Shown here one piece after another: positions 1 through 6,070 of a stretch of 6,590 bases of DNA (the stretch's first letter is position 1; each line of letters opens with the position of its first letter). Below the pieces are notes generated by a model. That model did not search any database. It was not told where the DNA came from and was given only the letters and a program-made list of their open reading frames with translations. Location: assembly GCA_005878415.1 (NCBI GenBank), contig VBMM01000187.1, positions 1 to 6,590 on the forward strand, written 5' to 3'. A program made the translations under genes and the position numbers. This DNA is from Methanobacteriota archaeon (lineage in GTDB: Archaea; Thermoplasmatota; Thermoplasmata; RBG-16-68-12).

Positions 1-96
1 GAAGCCCGATGGTTCGAGGCGCTACCCGACACGCTCGCGTTCCGCGAGGACTACGATGACGACTTCGTACGGGTTCGCAAGGCCGCAACCTTTTAG
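1..96 (+). CDS. 3' end of an unidentified gene (partial, 31 codons)
   Basis: Frame 1 is open from the left edge and ends at a TAG at 94-96, giving a 31-residue C-terminus that finishes in ...DDDFVRVRKAATF. Most third codon positions are G or C (runs of GAC, TTC, CGC, GCC), matching the real genes here. The acidic-then-basic composition also looks like a true C-terminal tail rather than a shadow frame. I do not recognise the family from so short a piece. The closeness to the nicotinamidase gene (29 nt) and shared orientation suggest co-transcription, so an NAD-salvage partner such as nicotinate phosphoribosyltransferase is possible, but nothing in the residues proves it. The overlapping frame 2 reading is open too, but it gives an arginine-rich product typical of a GC-rich shadow. 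Confidence 0.6.
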   Translation, partial: EARWFEALPDTLAFREDYDDDFVRVRKAATF

Positions 97-125
97 CGAC
101 TCGTTGGAATGGTGGACCGGGGACC

Positions 126-740
126 GTGGGGAAGAGGGCCGCCCTGCTCGTCGTCGACATTCAGAACGACTTCTGCCCCGGCGGAGCCCTCGGCGTGCCG
201 GATGGCGACGCGATCATCGCTCGCGTGAATCGGGCGGTCGCCCTGTTCACCCGCCGCGGTCTGCCGGTCGTCTTTACGCGAGACTGGCACCCGCGGGTGA
301 CGAAGCACTTCAAGGAATTCGGCGGCGCATGGCCACCCCATTGCATCCAGGGGACGAAGGGCGCACGCTTCCATCCGGACCTCGACGTGCCGAAGGGGTC
401 GCTCGTCCTCTCGAAGGGGATGGATCCCGAGGTCGATTCGTATTCCGGTTTCCAGGCATTCACGGATCGCGGACGCGATCTCGAATCGGCGTTGCACGAG
501 CTCGGTGTCGACGAATTGGTGATCTGCGGGCTCGCGACGGACTACTGCGTTCGTGCGACCGCGCTGGACGCCCTGCGACGAGGCATGCCGGTCCGGGTCC
601 TTCGCGATGCGATTCGCGGCGTGGACCTGAAGCCCGGGGATTCGGAAATTGCGGAGAAGGAGATGCGAGTCCACGGGGCCCGCTTTTCGGAGAGTCGGGT
701 GATGGCAAGGCTCTTGGCAAAAGCACGATCGCCTCCCTGA
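126..740 (+). CDS. pncA: Nicotinamidase (isochorismatase-family amidohydrolase)
   Basis: Cytosolic enzyme of NAD salvage that hydrolyses nicotinamide to nicotinate and ammonia. The 204-aa product has the full family signature. D11 lies in VVDIQNDF, K97 in LSKGMDPEVDSYSGF and C141 in GLATDYCV, forming the Asp-Lys-Cys catalytic triad. D53 and H55 in TRDWHP plus H72 in WPPHC form the metal site. Length and spacing match archaeal nicotinamidases such as the Pyrococcus enzyme. The start is a GTG: no in-frame ATG lies upstream before the fold begins, and a GGTGG ribosome-site-like stretch (111-115) precedes it. A weak TTTTAG patch at 91-96, over the stop of the preceding gene, could be a poor TATA box, but read-through from that gene is equally likely. 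Isochorismatase relatives can act on other amides. The ATDYC, DWH and K97 contexts all favour true nicotinamidase. Confidence 0.93.
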   Translation: MGKRAALLVVDIQNDFCPGGALGVPDGDAIIARVNRAVALFTRRGLPVVFTRDWHPRVTKHFKEFGGAWPPHCIQGTKGARFHPDLDVPKGSLVLSKGMDPEVDSYSGFQAFTDRGRDLESALHELGVDELVICGLATDYCVRATALDALRRGMPVRVLRDAIRGVDLKPGDSEIAEKEMRVHGARFSESRVMARLLAKARSPP

Positions 741-898
741 CAGCCGTCTACCTGAAGGCGGCGAATCGTTGAAATAGGCAGGCCTCGCCGAGGTCGAACA
801 CAATCCGAAGAACAACCGTGTGAGGGCGCTCTAGGCGCCGCTCGCTCGGACTCGGTCGAATCCGGTTGTTCCCCGGAGGGATTCGGAGATGACATATC

Positions 899-907
899 TT
901 TAAATAA
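899..907 (+). promoter_or_regulatory. Archaeal TATA box for the RHH-ftsZ2 unit
   Basis: TTTAAATAA stands out in a GC-rich region and is close to the archaeal TATA consensus. If its 3' end sits near -24, transcription would start around 930, giving a leader of about 34 nt before the ATG at 964. An AGGG (954-957) six bases before the ATG could act as a weak ribosome site, consistent with a leadered transcript. No comparable AT patch lies about 30 bp before either candidate ftsZ start, so this is probably the promoter for both genes. The start site is inferred from spacing only. Confidence 0.7.
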
Positions 908-934
908 GCCGCTCGTCATACGAACGTCAGACAA

Positions 935-951
935 CCGATCCGCGCGATCGG
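935..951. repeat. Perfect 6-bp dyad (CCGATC-N5-GATCGG) in the RHH-ftsZ2 leader
   Basis: CCGATC at 935-940 and GATCGG at 946-951 are exact reverse complements around a 5-nt centre, CGCGC. The dyad begins about 5 nt downstream of the predicted transcription start and ends 12 nt before the RHH start codon. It could be an operator for a symmetric DNA-binding protein, with the RHH protein encoded just downstream the obvious candidate, or an RNA hairpin near the ribosome site. The repeat is seen directly; either role is inference. Confidence 0.5.
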
Positions 952-963
952 CCAGGGCAAATC

Positions 964-1281
964 ATGCCATCCGAATCCGAACGGGTGACCATCCGCCTCC
1001 CGCCCGATAAGGTCAAGGCGCTCCATCAGCTCGTCAAGAGCGGGGACTACGACACCGTGTCCGATGCGATCCGCGCTGCCATCGACCGGTTCATTGACAT
1101 CCATTTCGCGCCGGACTACATCCGAAAGCTCATGATCGAACTGCCGAAGGGGAACGTGGTGGACCTCCAGCAGCTCGTGAAGTCGGGCGACTCCGTGTCC
1201 GTCGAGGACGCGGTCCGAAACGCGGTCCGGGAATATGTCCGCCGCCGGCTCCATAAGGCCATGGAAGGGGCCGAGCGATAG
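964..1281 (+). CDS. Tandem ribbon-helix-helix regulator, CdrS-like, upstream of ftsZ2
   Basis: A 105-aa protein built from two consecutive RHH (CopG/MetJ/Arc-type) units. Unit 1 has strand VTIRLP (8-13) and helices to about residue 44. Unit 2 has strand LMIELP (56-61) and helices to about 92. The copies align without gaps at an offset of 48 residues, with 17 of 37 positions identical, including LVKSGD (23-28 and 71-76). In RHH proteins alternate strand residues face DNA: unit 1 offers T9 and R11, but unit 2 offers M57 and E59, so the second copy may serve mainly for pairing. One chain could fold as an intramolecular pseudo-dimer. The F-plasmid TraY protein is a known tandem RHH case. The gene lies 47 nt before ftsZ2 (from its first ATG) on the same strand, as in the haloarchaeal cdrS-ftsZ2 operon, so a role in division-gene control is likely. 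Orthology to CdrS is inferred from context and fold. Confidence 0.88.
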   Translation: MPSESERVTIRLPPDKVKALHQLVKSGDYDTVSDAIRAAIDRFIDIHFAPDYIRKLMIELPKGNVVDLQQLVKSGDSVSVEDAVRNAVREYVRRRLHKAMEGAER

Positions 1282-1328
1282 CGCATCGTGGCCGGGACGC
1301 GCGCCCCTCAGACGCGCGAGCATCGGCG

Positions 1329-2450
1329 ATGGCCTGCCGCGCCTCGCCGGGGATGGGACCAAGGATGGGCCTCGAGACCGCACAGCGTTCCGGGAACCAG
1401 TCGTTCCTCGACTCGTTCGCCATCGGCCGGCCGCGGGTCCTCGTCATCGGATGCGGGGGCGCAGGAGGGAACTCCGTGGCCCGTCTCCATCGGATGGGCA
1501 TTCACGGGGCGCGGACCGTCGTGGTGAACACGGACGCCGTGCACCTCGACTCGATCCAGGCGGACCGCAAGGTCCTGATCGGGGGCGGAGTCACGCGGGG
1601 AATGGGCGCCGGCGGCAAGCCGGACATCGGCGAACGGTGCGCGGAACTCGCGGAGCAGGAACTCCGGAATCAGATCGGGGACGCCGACTTGACGTTCATC
1701 ACGGTCGGCCTCGGCGGGGGCACCGGGACGGGGATCGCACCGGTCATCGCGGACCTCGCGCAGGCCGCGGGCAGCGTCGTCATCACCCTGGCCACGACGC
1801 CGTTCCGGGCGGAGCGGGGCCGCATGAGCAACGCCCGGGCCGGGATCCAGCGTCTGCGGGGCTCCTCGGATTCACTCATCGTGCTGGACAACAACCGCTT
1901 GCTGGACCTCGTCCCGAACCTTCCCGTCGAGCAGGCGTTCGCCGTGATGGACCACCTGATCAGCGAGGTCGTCAAAGGCATCACGGAGTCGATCACCCTG
2001 CCCTCGCTGATCAATCTGGACTTCAGCGACGTGCGCACGATCCTCGAATCCGGTGGGACCTCGACCGTGTTCTACGGGGAGAACGCGGAGGACGACACGG
2101 ATCAGGTCGTCTCCGATACCCTCGATAACCCCTTGCTCGACGTGGACTACCACGGCGCCAGCGGCGCTCTCATCCACATTAGCGCGGGCCCGGGACTGCG
2201 CCTCCGAACGGCGAACGAGGTGGTGGAGGGCCTGACGGCGGAAATGCGGCCCGACGCGAACGTCATCTTCGGCGTTCGGGTGGATCGGAAGTATGAAGGG
2301 GTCCTCCGGGTCCTCGCGATCATGACGGGGGTCCGCTCCCCCATCCTCGACGAGGTGCGCGGGTCCGTCTCGATTGCGGACGTCGTCTCCGAGGTCGTGC
2401 CGTCGGACTCGCTCGCGAGTGAGTTCCCGCGGACGTCGGGTCGTCGCTGA
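1329..2450 (+). CDS. ftsZ2: Cell division GTPase FtsZ, FtsZ2 type
   Basis: Tubulin-family GTPase that polymerises at midcell to build the archaeal division ring. From the first ATG the product is 373 aa. GTP-binding features run in order: GCGGAGGNSV (41-50), NTDA (67-70), GMGAGGKP (91-98) and the tubulin signature GGGTGTG (129-135). The T7 synergy loop, which catalyses hydrolysis in the neighbouring subunit, is NLDFSD (229-234), with both aspartates present. Segments such as VLDNNRLLD...VPNLP, PLLDVDY.GASG and the RVLAIMTGV near the end resemble archaeal FtsZ2 more than FtsZ1. A tail of about 30 residues follows the core. The start is uncertain: ATGs at 1329, 1353 and 1365 are all in frame. 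The last has the better G-rich stretch before it (1349-1357) and removes only 12 residues outside the conserved core. No separate promoter is visible, so expression probably comes from the RHH gene's promoter. Confidence 0.95.
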   Translation: MACRASPGMGPRMGLETAQRSGNQSFLDSFAIGRPRVLVIGCGGAGGNSVARLHRMGIHGARTVVVNTDAVHLDSIQADRKVLIGGGVTRGMGAGGKPDIGERCAELAEQELRNQIGDADLTFITVGLGGGTGTGIAPVIADLAQAAGSVVITLATTPFRAERGRMSNARAGIQRLRGSSDSLIVLDNNRLLDLVPNLPVEQAFAVMDHLISEVVKGITESITLPSLINLDFSDVRTILESGGTSTVFYGENAEDDTDQVVSDTLDNPLLDVDYHGASGALIHISAGPGLRLRTANEVVEGLTAEMRPDANVIFGVRVDRKYEGVLRVLAIMTGVRSPILDEVRGSVSIADVVSEVVPSDSLASEFPRTSGRR

Positions 2451-2451
2451 C

Positions 2452-3159
2452 CTACATCGAGGGTGGCGGCGGGGTCGTCGGCATCATGTCGTCCTCGAAC
2501 CCCTGGGTGAGGTGCTTCGGCTTCAGCCGGACGCGGATCGTCTCGGGCTTGGGCTTCAGGATGTTCCAGCCTGCCCTCATGATTGCCCCTCCCGCGACCG
2601 TCATCACGAGGAACAGGCCGAACGTGAGGAAGACGATCGCGATCGGGAGGAGGACGCCCGCAAAGTCCAGATTGAGATTCAGCCCCGCTCCGGTCGGGGT
2701 GTTCACGCCACGTCCGGATCGTGTGTCCCCGATGACCGTGATGACCTGGGCCACCGCGAGGCTCTCCTTCCCATTCGCGTCCCGCACGACGAGGCTCGCC
2801 TGGTACGTCGTGTACGACGAGTACGTGTGGGTCGGGTTCTGCGCGCTACCTCGCTGCCCGTCGCCGAAATCCCAGTCCCACAAGACGATCTGGGCGTCTC
2901 CCGCTCGGCTCGAGTCGGCGAAGGTGACGGTCGCGTCGTTGCTCGTCCAATCGAACGAGGCGGACGGTCCCGTGGGTTGCTGCTGTTGCGGGAGTTGGTT
3001 GCGGAGCCAGGGCCCCGGGTTCGTGGCGATTGCGAACGCCTGCGAGAAGGTGAACAGGATGACGACGAGGCCCAGCGCGAGGATCCCGATTCCGAGGATT
3101 AGTTCAAAGAGGTCGCGTTTCAGACGGACCACCGGCTCGCGGAGCGAGCGGCCGTTCAT
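2452..3159 (-). CDS. Two-pass membrane protein with one extracytoplasmic PKD domain
   Basis: A 235-aa protein of unknown specific function. A basic N-terminus is followed by a long hydrophobic helix (about 17-45), a Pro/Gln-rich linker with QQQQ (58-61), then a PKD (Ig-like) domain at about 65-143. That domain is marked by WDWDFGDG (94-101), NPTHTY (108-113) and VVRDANG (124-130). A linker rich in Gly, Thr and Asn and a second hydrophobic helix (about 166-194) follow. The Lys/Arg-rich tail has KPKPETIRVRLKPK (202-215) and ends in acidic and PPPP residues. Predicted topology places the PKD domain outside and both ends in the cytoplasm. PKD domains commonly mediate protein or sugar contacts at the archaeal surface. 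The frame stays open upstream into thrS, but ATG 3159 is chosen because the membrane helix starts soon after it and it lies just beyond the thrS stop. Co-transcription with thrS is likely. No function should be assumed. Confidence 0.8.
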   Translation of the reverse strand: MNGRSLREPVVRLKRDLFELILGIGILALGLVVILFTFSQAFAIATNPGPWLRNQLPQQQQPTGPSASFDWTSNDATVTFADSSRAGDAQIVLWDWDFGDGQRGSAQNPTHTYSSYTTYQASLVVRDANGKESLAVAQVITVIGDTRSGRGVNTPTGAGLNLNLDFAGVLLPIAIVFLTFGLFLVMTVAGGAIMRAGWNILKPKPETIRVRLKPKHLTQGFEDDMMPTTPPPPSM

Positions 3160-3173
3160 AACCGAACGTACAC

Positions 3174-3193
3174 GATTCTCGCGATTGAGAATT
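3174..3193. repeat. Inverted repeat between thrS and the PKD membrane protein gene
   Basis: ATTCTC (3175-3180) and GAGAAT (3187-3192) are exact reverse complements around a 6-nt loop, extended by a G-T pair at 3174/3193. The repeat fills much of the 47-nt thrS-PKD spacer. On the minus strand it could form a small hairpin in the bicistronic RNA. The GAATTCTC within it also lies near -28 of the PKD gene start, so a weak leaderless promoter is an alternative. There is no T-tract to support a terminator. Confidence 0.3.
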
Positions 3194-3206
3194 CCGTCCC
3201 CGCGGA

Positions 3207-5105
3207 TCAGCCATGAAAGATCGGTCGAGCGCTCACGTCTTGTGGCTCCGCGAGGGCCCGGAACGGACGCCCCGCGATCTCGGCCCGGATCCGCCGGCCC
3301 AACTCGTCGATGGACATCTCGGTCTGCGTCTTCGTCGCCCGGACCCGGACGTTGAGGGCGCCGCTCTCGATCTCCTTCTTGCCCACGACGACAATGTAGG
3401 GGACCCACTCCTTTTCCGCGCGACGGATCTTCTTGGCGAGCGTATCGTTCGTGTCGTCGAGGTCGACTCGGACCTCGGGCAATCGCTCGACGAGGCCGCG
3501 GGCGTAGTCGAGCTGGTCTGCGCTCACGGGCACGACTCGGACCTGCGTGGGCGCGAGCCAGACCGGGAGCATCGGCGGCTCCCCCCGTTTCGCGTCGGCA
3601 CCGGCCTTCTCGAGGAAGGCGTACATGACCCGCTCGATCGCGCCGCTCGGAGAGAGGTGCAGGATCAACGGATGCCGCTGGCCGCCCTTGTCATCCGTGA
3701 AGGAGATGCCGAACCGCTTTGCGTTCTCCGTGTCAATCTGGTCCGTCGTCAATGCCGCCGCCTTGTCGTTCCCGTCGACGAAGTTCCATTCATACTTCAG
3801 CGCGTAATAGAAGAACTGCTCCGACCACATCTCGACGAGGAGCGGCTTCCCCCAACGTTTTGCGTACGCGATCACGAAGTCCTTGTGTTGTCGCCAGAAC
3901 GACTCCGTGACCCGCATCCCGACCTCGAAGTCGTCGGGCATCGAGAACCCGCACTCCGCCATGAGCTTCCAGGCGACCTCGAACCGGACCATCATGTGCG
4001 CCTTCGCCTGCTCGACGTCCGCGCACAGCGCGTGGCAGTCGGGCATCGTGAACGCCCGGAGCCGGCGGAGCCCCGCCAGTTCGCCTCGTTGTTCCGCGCG
4101 GAACGAGTAGCGCGTGAGCTCGTAGAGGGGCAGCGGGAGCTGCTTGTACGACAGCACCATGTCCTTCATGATCAGGAACTGTCCGAAGCACGCGCTGAAT
4201 CGGAGGAACGCCTTCTTGTTCGGCGTCTGAACCACGTACTGGCGGGCGGGAAAGCGATCGACGTAGGACTTCAGGGCGGGATGCTCGAAGTCATACATGA
4301 CGGGGGACTCGACCTCCATCGCCCCATACTCGCGAATCCGTCGCGAGACGATTTCTTCGAGGAGGGCCTTGATAAGTCTCCCTTTCGGATAGAAGCGAAG
4401 GTTGCCTGGGTCCGATCCCGGCTCGTAGTCGACCAGCTCGAGCTCTTGCATGAGGCGGACGTGAGCGGGCTCCTCCTTGACCGCACGCGACTTCGCCATC
4501 TCATAGTGCGCGAATTTCTCGAGGCGCGCCTGACCCCGAAAGTCGAAACCCGCGATCGTTCCGTCCTTGATCGTGAGCGGGTGCAGGTCGCCCTTCGTGT
4601 CGAGGATGTGCCAATGGGAGACGAGCTTCGCCTCCGCCTTGACCGCCTCCGAGACCTCCTCCCGTTCTGTCGCCGCCACGTCGACGACGATCTCCCGGGA
4701 CAACTCGCTCAACGGGTGGCCCTTCACCGCAACTCGGAACGACTTGTAGTAACCGAACGGAGAGGCGTGGACCTCGAATCCGCGGGCGACGAGGCCGCTC
4801 TCGAGCGAATGAAAGAGTTCCTGCGCGGGTCCCGGCGCCGCGAGCGAGGAACTCAGGTGCGCGTAGGGATAGAGCACGATCCGTTTTGTGCCCACCTGGG
4901 CGGCAACTTCCTCGATGTTCGTCGCCGCGGCCTTCGCGCCGGCTTCCGGATGCTTCTCGTCCCGCTTCTCGGCGGTGATGAAGCAGACGAGCGCCTCGTC
5001 CACGCGGGCCTTTCGCTTCGACGGCGGGACGTCCTCGGCGTCCTTGAGCGCCTTCCCCGTCGTCTCGTACTCGAGGAAGTCTACATGGAGGAACAGGACC
5101 CTCAT
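3207..5105 (-). CDS. thrS: Threonyl-tRNA synthetase, archaeal type with N-terminal editing domain
   Basis: Class II synthetase that attaches threonine to tRNA-Thr in the cytosol and removes mischarged serine. The product is 632 aa. Residues 1 to about 145 form the archaeal editing domain related to D-aminoacyl-tRNA deacylase: it begins MRVLFLHVDFLEYE and carries YAHLSS with H83 and FGYYK with K121, the positions used in the Pyrococcus abyssi domain. The catalytic core has motif 1 around 242-270, motif 2 around YSFRAEQRGELAGLRRLR (333-350, R336) and motif 3 around GAIERV (488-493, R492). C306 (SACFGQ), H358 (PDCHAL) and H483 (LILHLSP) are the expected zinc ligands. Residues about 515-615 are the anticodon-binding domain, and the protein ends in the archaeal-style RPIFHG. 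The frame is open up to 5480, but the family N-terminus fixes the start at 5105. No Shine-Dalgarno site precedes it, consistent with a leaderless mRNA. Confidence 0.97.
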   Translation of the reverse strand: MRVLFLHVDFLEYETTGKALKDAEDVPPSKRKARVDEALVCFITAEKRDEKHPEAGAKAAATNIEEVAAQVGTKRIVLYPYAHLSSSLAAPGPAQELFHSLESGLVARGFEVHASPFGYYKSFRVAVKGHPLSELSREIVVDVAATEREEVSEAVKAEAKLVSHWHILDTKGDLHPLTIKDGTIAGFDFRGQARLEKFAHYEMAKSRAVKEEPAHVRLMQELELVDYEPGSDPGNLRFYPKGRLIKALLEEIVSRRIREYGAMEVESPVMYDFEHPALKSYVDRFPARQYVVQTPNKKAFLRFSACFGQFLIMKDMVLSYKQLPLPLYELTRYSFRAEQRGELAGLRRLRAFTMPDCHALCADVEQAKAHMMVRFEVAWKLMAECGFSMPDDFEVGMRVTESFWRQHKDFVIAYAKRWGKPLLVEMWSEQFFYYALKYEWNFVDGNDKAAALTTDQIDTENAKRFGISFTDDKGGQRHPLILHLSPSGAIERVMYAFLEKAGADAKRGEPPMLPVWLAPTQVRVVPVSADQLDYARGLVERLPEVRVDLDDTNDTLAKKIRRAEKEWVPYIVVVGKKEIESGALNVRVRATKTQTEMSIDELGRRIRAEIAGRPFRALAEPQDVSARPIFHG

Positions 5106-5130
5106 GTTCGTCGGCGCGTAGATACTGCGG

Positions 5131-5140
5131 GATATTAAGC
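5131..5140. promoter_or_regulatory. Shared AT-rich element, candidate bidirectional TATA for thrS and folP
   Basis: GATATTAAGC is the main AT-rich patch in the 59-bp spacer between the divergent thrS and folP starts. Read on the + strand it gives ATATTAA; on the - strand it gives TTAATAT. Its centre (5135.5) is 30.5 bp from the thrS ATG and 29.5 bp from the folP ATG. With normal archaeal spacing, transcription would begin around 5108 leftward and 5163 rightward, both within about 3 bases of the start codon. A second AT patch, AAATAT at 5161-5166, could serve thrS with a leader of about 32 nt, but no ribosome site supports it. No clear BRE is visible on either side. Confidence 0.5.
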
Positions 5141-5164
5141 TCCGCGCTCCGCGCACGCTGAAAT

Positions 5165-6046
5165 ATGCTGCCGGCGATGCCGCGGATCGTGTCGAAGTCC
5201 CCGCGGGTCTGGCGCCATCGTTCCGGCGAAATCGTCCTCGACCGGACGCATGTGATGGGGGTCCTGAACGTGACGCCGGATTCCTTCTCCGACGGCGGGC
5301 GATACCTCGCGCCCGAGGCGGCGATTCAGCGCGGGCTCGAGATCGCGGAGCAGGGGGCTTCGATCTTGGACGTGGGCGGGGAATCCACTCGGCCGGGATC
5401 GGCGAGCGTCTCTGCCGAGGAGGAATGGCGTCGAATCGATCCGGTCCTCCGCGGGGTCGTACGCAAGATCGACATTCCAATCTCGATCGACACCCGAAAA
5501 CCGGACGTTGCGGACCGCGCGCTCGAGCGCGGCGCGACGATCATCAACGACGTCACCGGTCTCTCCGATCCGCGGATGGCCCGTCTCGCCTCGAAGGCGC
5601 ACGCGGGGGTCGTCGTCATGCACATGCAAGGCGATCCCGCAACGATGCAGCAGGCCCCGCGGTACACGAACGTGGCCGAAGAAGTACGGGACTTCCTCGC
5701 CGCCCGCGCGAAGGCGGGGATGGCGGCCGGCATCGAGCGCGAGGCAATCGCCGTCGATCCCGGGATCGGCTTCGGGAAGACCGTCGACCAGAATCTCGAC
5801 CTCTTGAGGAATCTCGACGGAATTGTCTCGTTGGGTCATCCCGTCGTCGTCGGCGTATCCCGGAAATCGTTCATCGCCCACCTCGGCGGTGGGGAGCGGA
5901 TGGAAGATCGCCTTGCGGGCAGCCTGGCCGCGGCGACCCTTGCGGCGGCCCGCGGAGCCGACTTGATCCGGGCTCACGATGTGGTGGAGACGGTCCGGGC
6001 CATGCGCGTCGCCGATGGGGTCCTCCGCCGTCGTGCAAACCTTTAA
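5165..6046 (+). CDS. folP: Dihydropteroate synthase
   Basis: TIM-barrel enzyme of folate synthesis that condenses dihydropterin pyrophosphate with p-aminobenzoate to give dihydropteroate. The 293-aa product keeps every standard motif. N35 is in NVTPDSFSDGG, followed by DVGGESTRPG (69-78), D109 in SIDT, N128 in INDV, MHMQGDP (152-158), D198 in DPGIGFGK, K234 in SRKS and R269 with H271 in IRAHDV. These match the E. coli substrate-binding residues N22, D96, N115, D185, K221, R255 and H257. The sequence is close to the bacterial pattern and is not fused to another folate enzyme. Starts at 5165 and 5177 are both possible. The first fits a leaderless transcript from the shared AT element, and neither has a Shine-Dalgarno site. 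purP follows after 24 nt. Methanopterin-pathway relatives are less likely, given the complete para-aminobenzoate-type motif set. Confidence 0.95.
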   Translation: MLPAMPRIVSKSPRVWRHRSGEIVLDRTHVMGVLNVTPDSFSDGGRYLAPEAAIQRGLEIAEQGASILDVGGESTRPGSASVSAEEEWRRIDPVLRGVVRKIDIPISIDTRKPDVADRALERGATIINDVTGLSDPRMARLASKAHAGVVVMHMQGDPATMQQAPRYTNVAEEVRDFLAARAKAGMAAGIEREAIAVDPGIGFGKTVDQNLDLLRNLDGIVSLGHPVVVGVSRKSFIAHLGGGERMEDRLAGSLAAATLAAARGADLIRAHDVVETVRAMRVADGVLRRRANL

Positions 6047-6049
6047 TTT
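6042..6049 (+). promoter_or_regulatory. TATA-like box for purP overlapping the folP stop codon
   Basis: TTTAATTT contains the folP TAA stop (6044-6046) and is preceded by CAAAC, which loosely resembles an archaeal BRE. Its 3' end is 22 bases before the purP ATG at 6071, so transcription would start at or next to the A of the start codon. The 24-nt gap holds no Shine-Dalgarno site, which agrees with a leaderless purP mRNA. purP could also be read through from folP. Confidence 0.5.
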
Positions 6050-6070
6050 CCCGCCACCATTCGCACCGTA

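Larger units (their letters stand above)
741..963. other. Intergenic spacer before the RHH-ftsZ2 unit
   Basis: A 223-nt non-coding stretch. I find no convincing gene in it in any frame. Its left half holds two small GC-rich inverted repeats, at 781-795 (loop GCC) and 825-839 (GGCGC, loop TCTAG, GCGCC). Neither is followed by a T-tract, so I do not call a terminator. The right half carries the TATA box and the dyad described separately. The promoter placement suggests pncA and the RHH-ftsZ2 pair are separate transcription units. Confidence 0.6.

Noticed and set aside
56..772. A 238-codon + strand frame overlapping pncA
   Set aside because: It is an Arg/Gly-rich shadow of the nicotinamidase gene, which has an intact catalytic triad in its own frame.
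825..839. GGCGC-TCTAG-GCGCC hairpin downstream of pncA as a terminator
   Set aside because: The stem has only five pairs with no following T-tract, and archaeal termination depends mainly on T-rich runs. It is likely chance in GC-rich DNA.
1235..2128. A 297-codon + strand frame overlapping ftsZ2
   Set aside because: Its Arg/Gly/Pro-rich product is typical of a shifted frame in GC-rich DNA. The ftsZ2 frame carries all the motifs.
3160..3408. Upstream extension of the PKD gene to 3408
   Set aside because: It would overlap the 3' end of thrS by about 200 bases and adds a charged, Pro/Arg-rich segment before an otherwise normal membrane-protein N-terminus.
3213..5138. A 641-codon open frame on the + strand opposite thrS
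   Set aside because: It is the antisense shadow of a clear threonyl-tRNA synthetase in GC-rich DNA. The product is rich in Arg, Leu, Asp and Val with no recognisable fold.
5106..5480. Upstream extension of the thrS frame by 125 codons
   Set aside because: The added residues are Arg/Pro/Ser-rich and overlap the divergent folP, while the archaeal ThrRS N-terminus starts exactly at MRVLFLHVDF.
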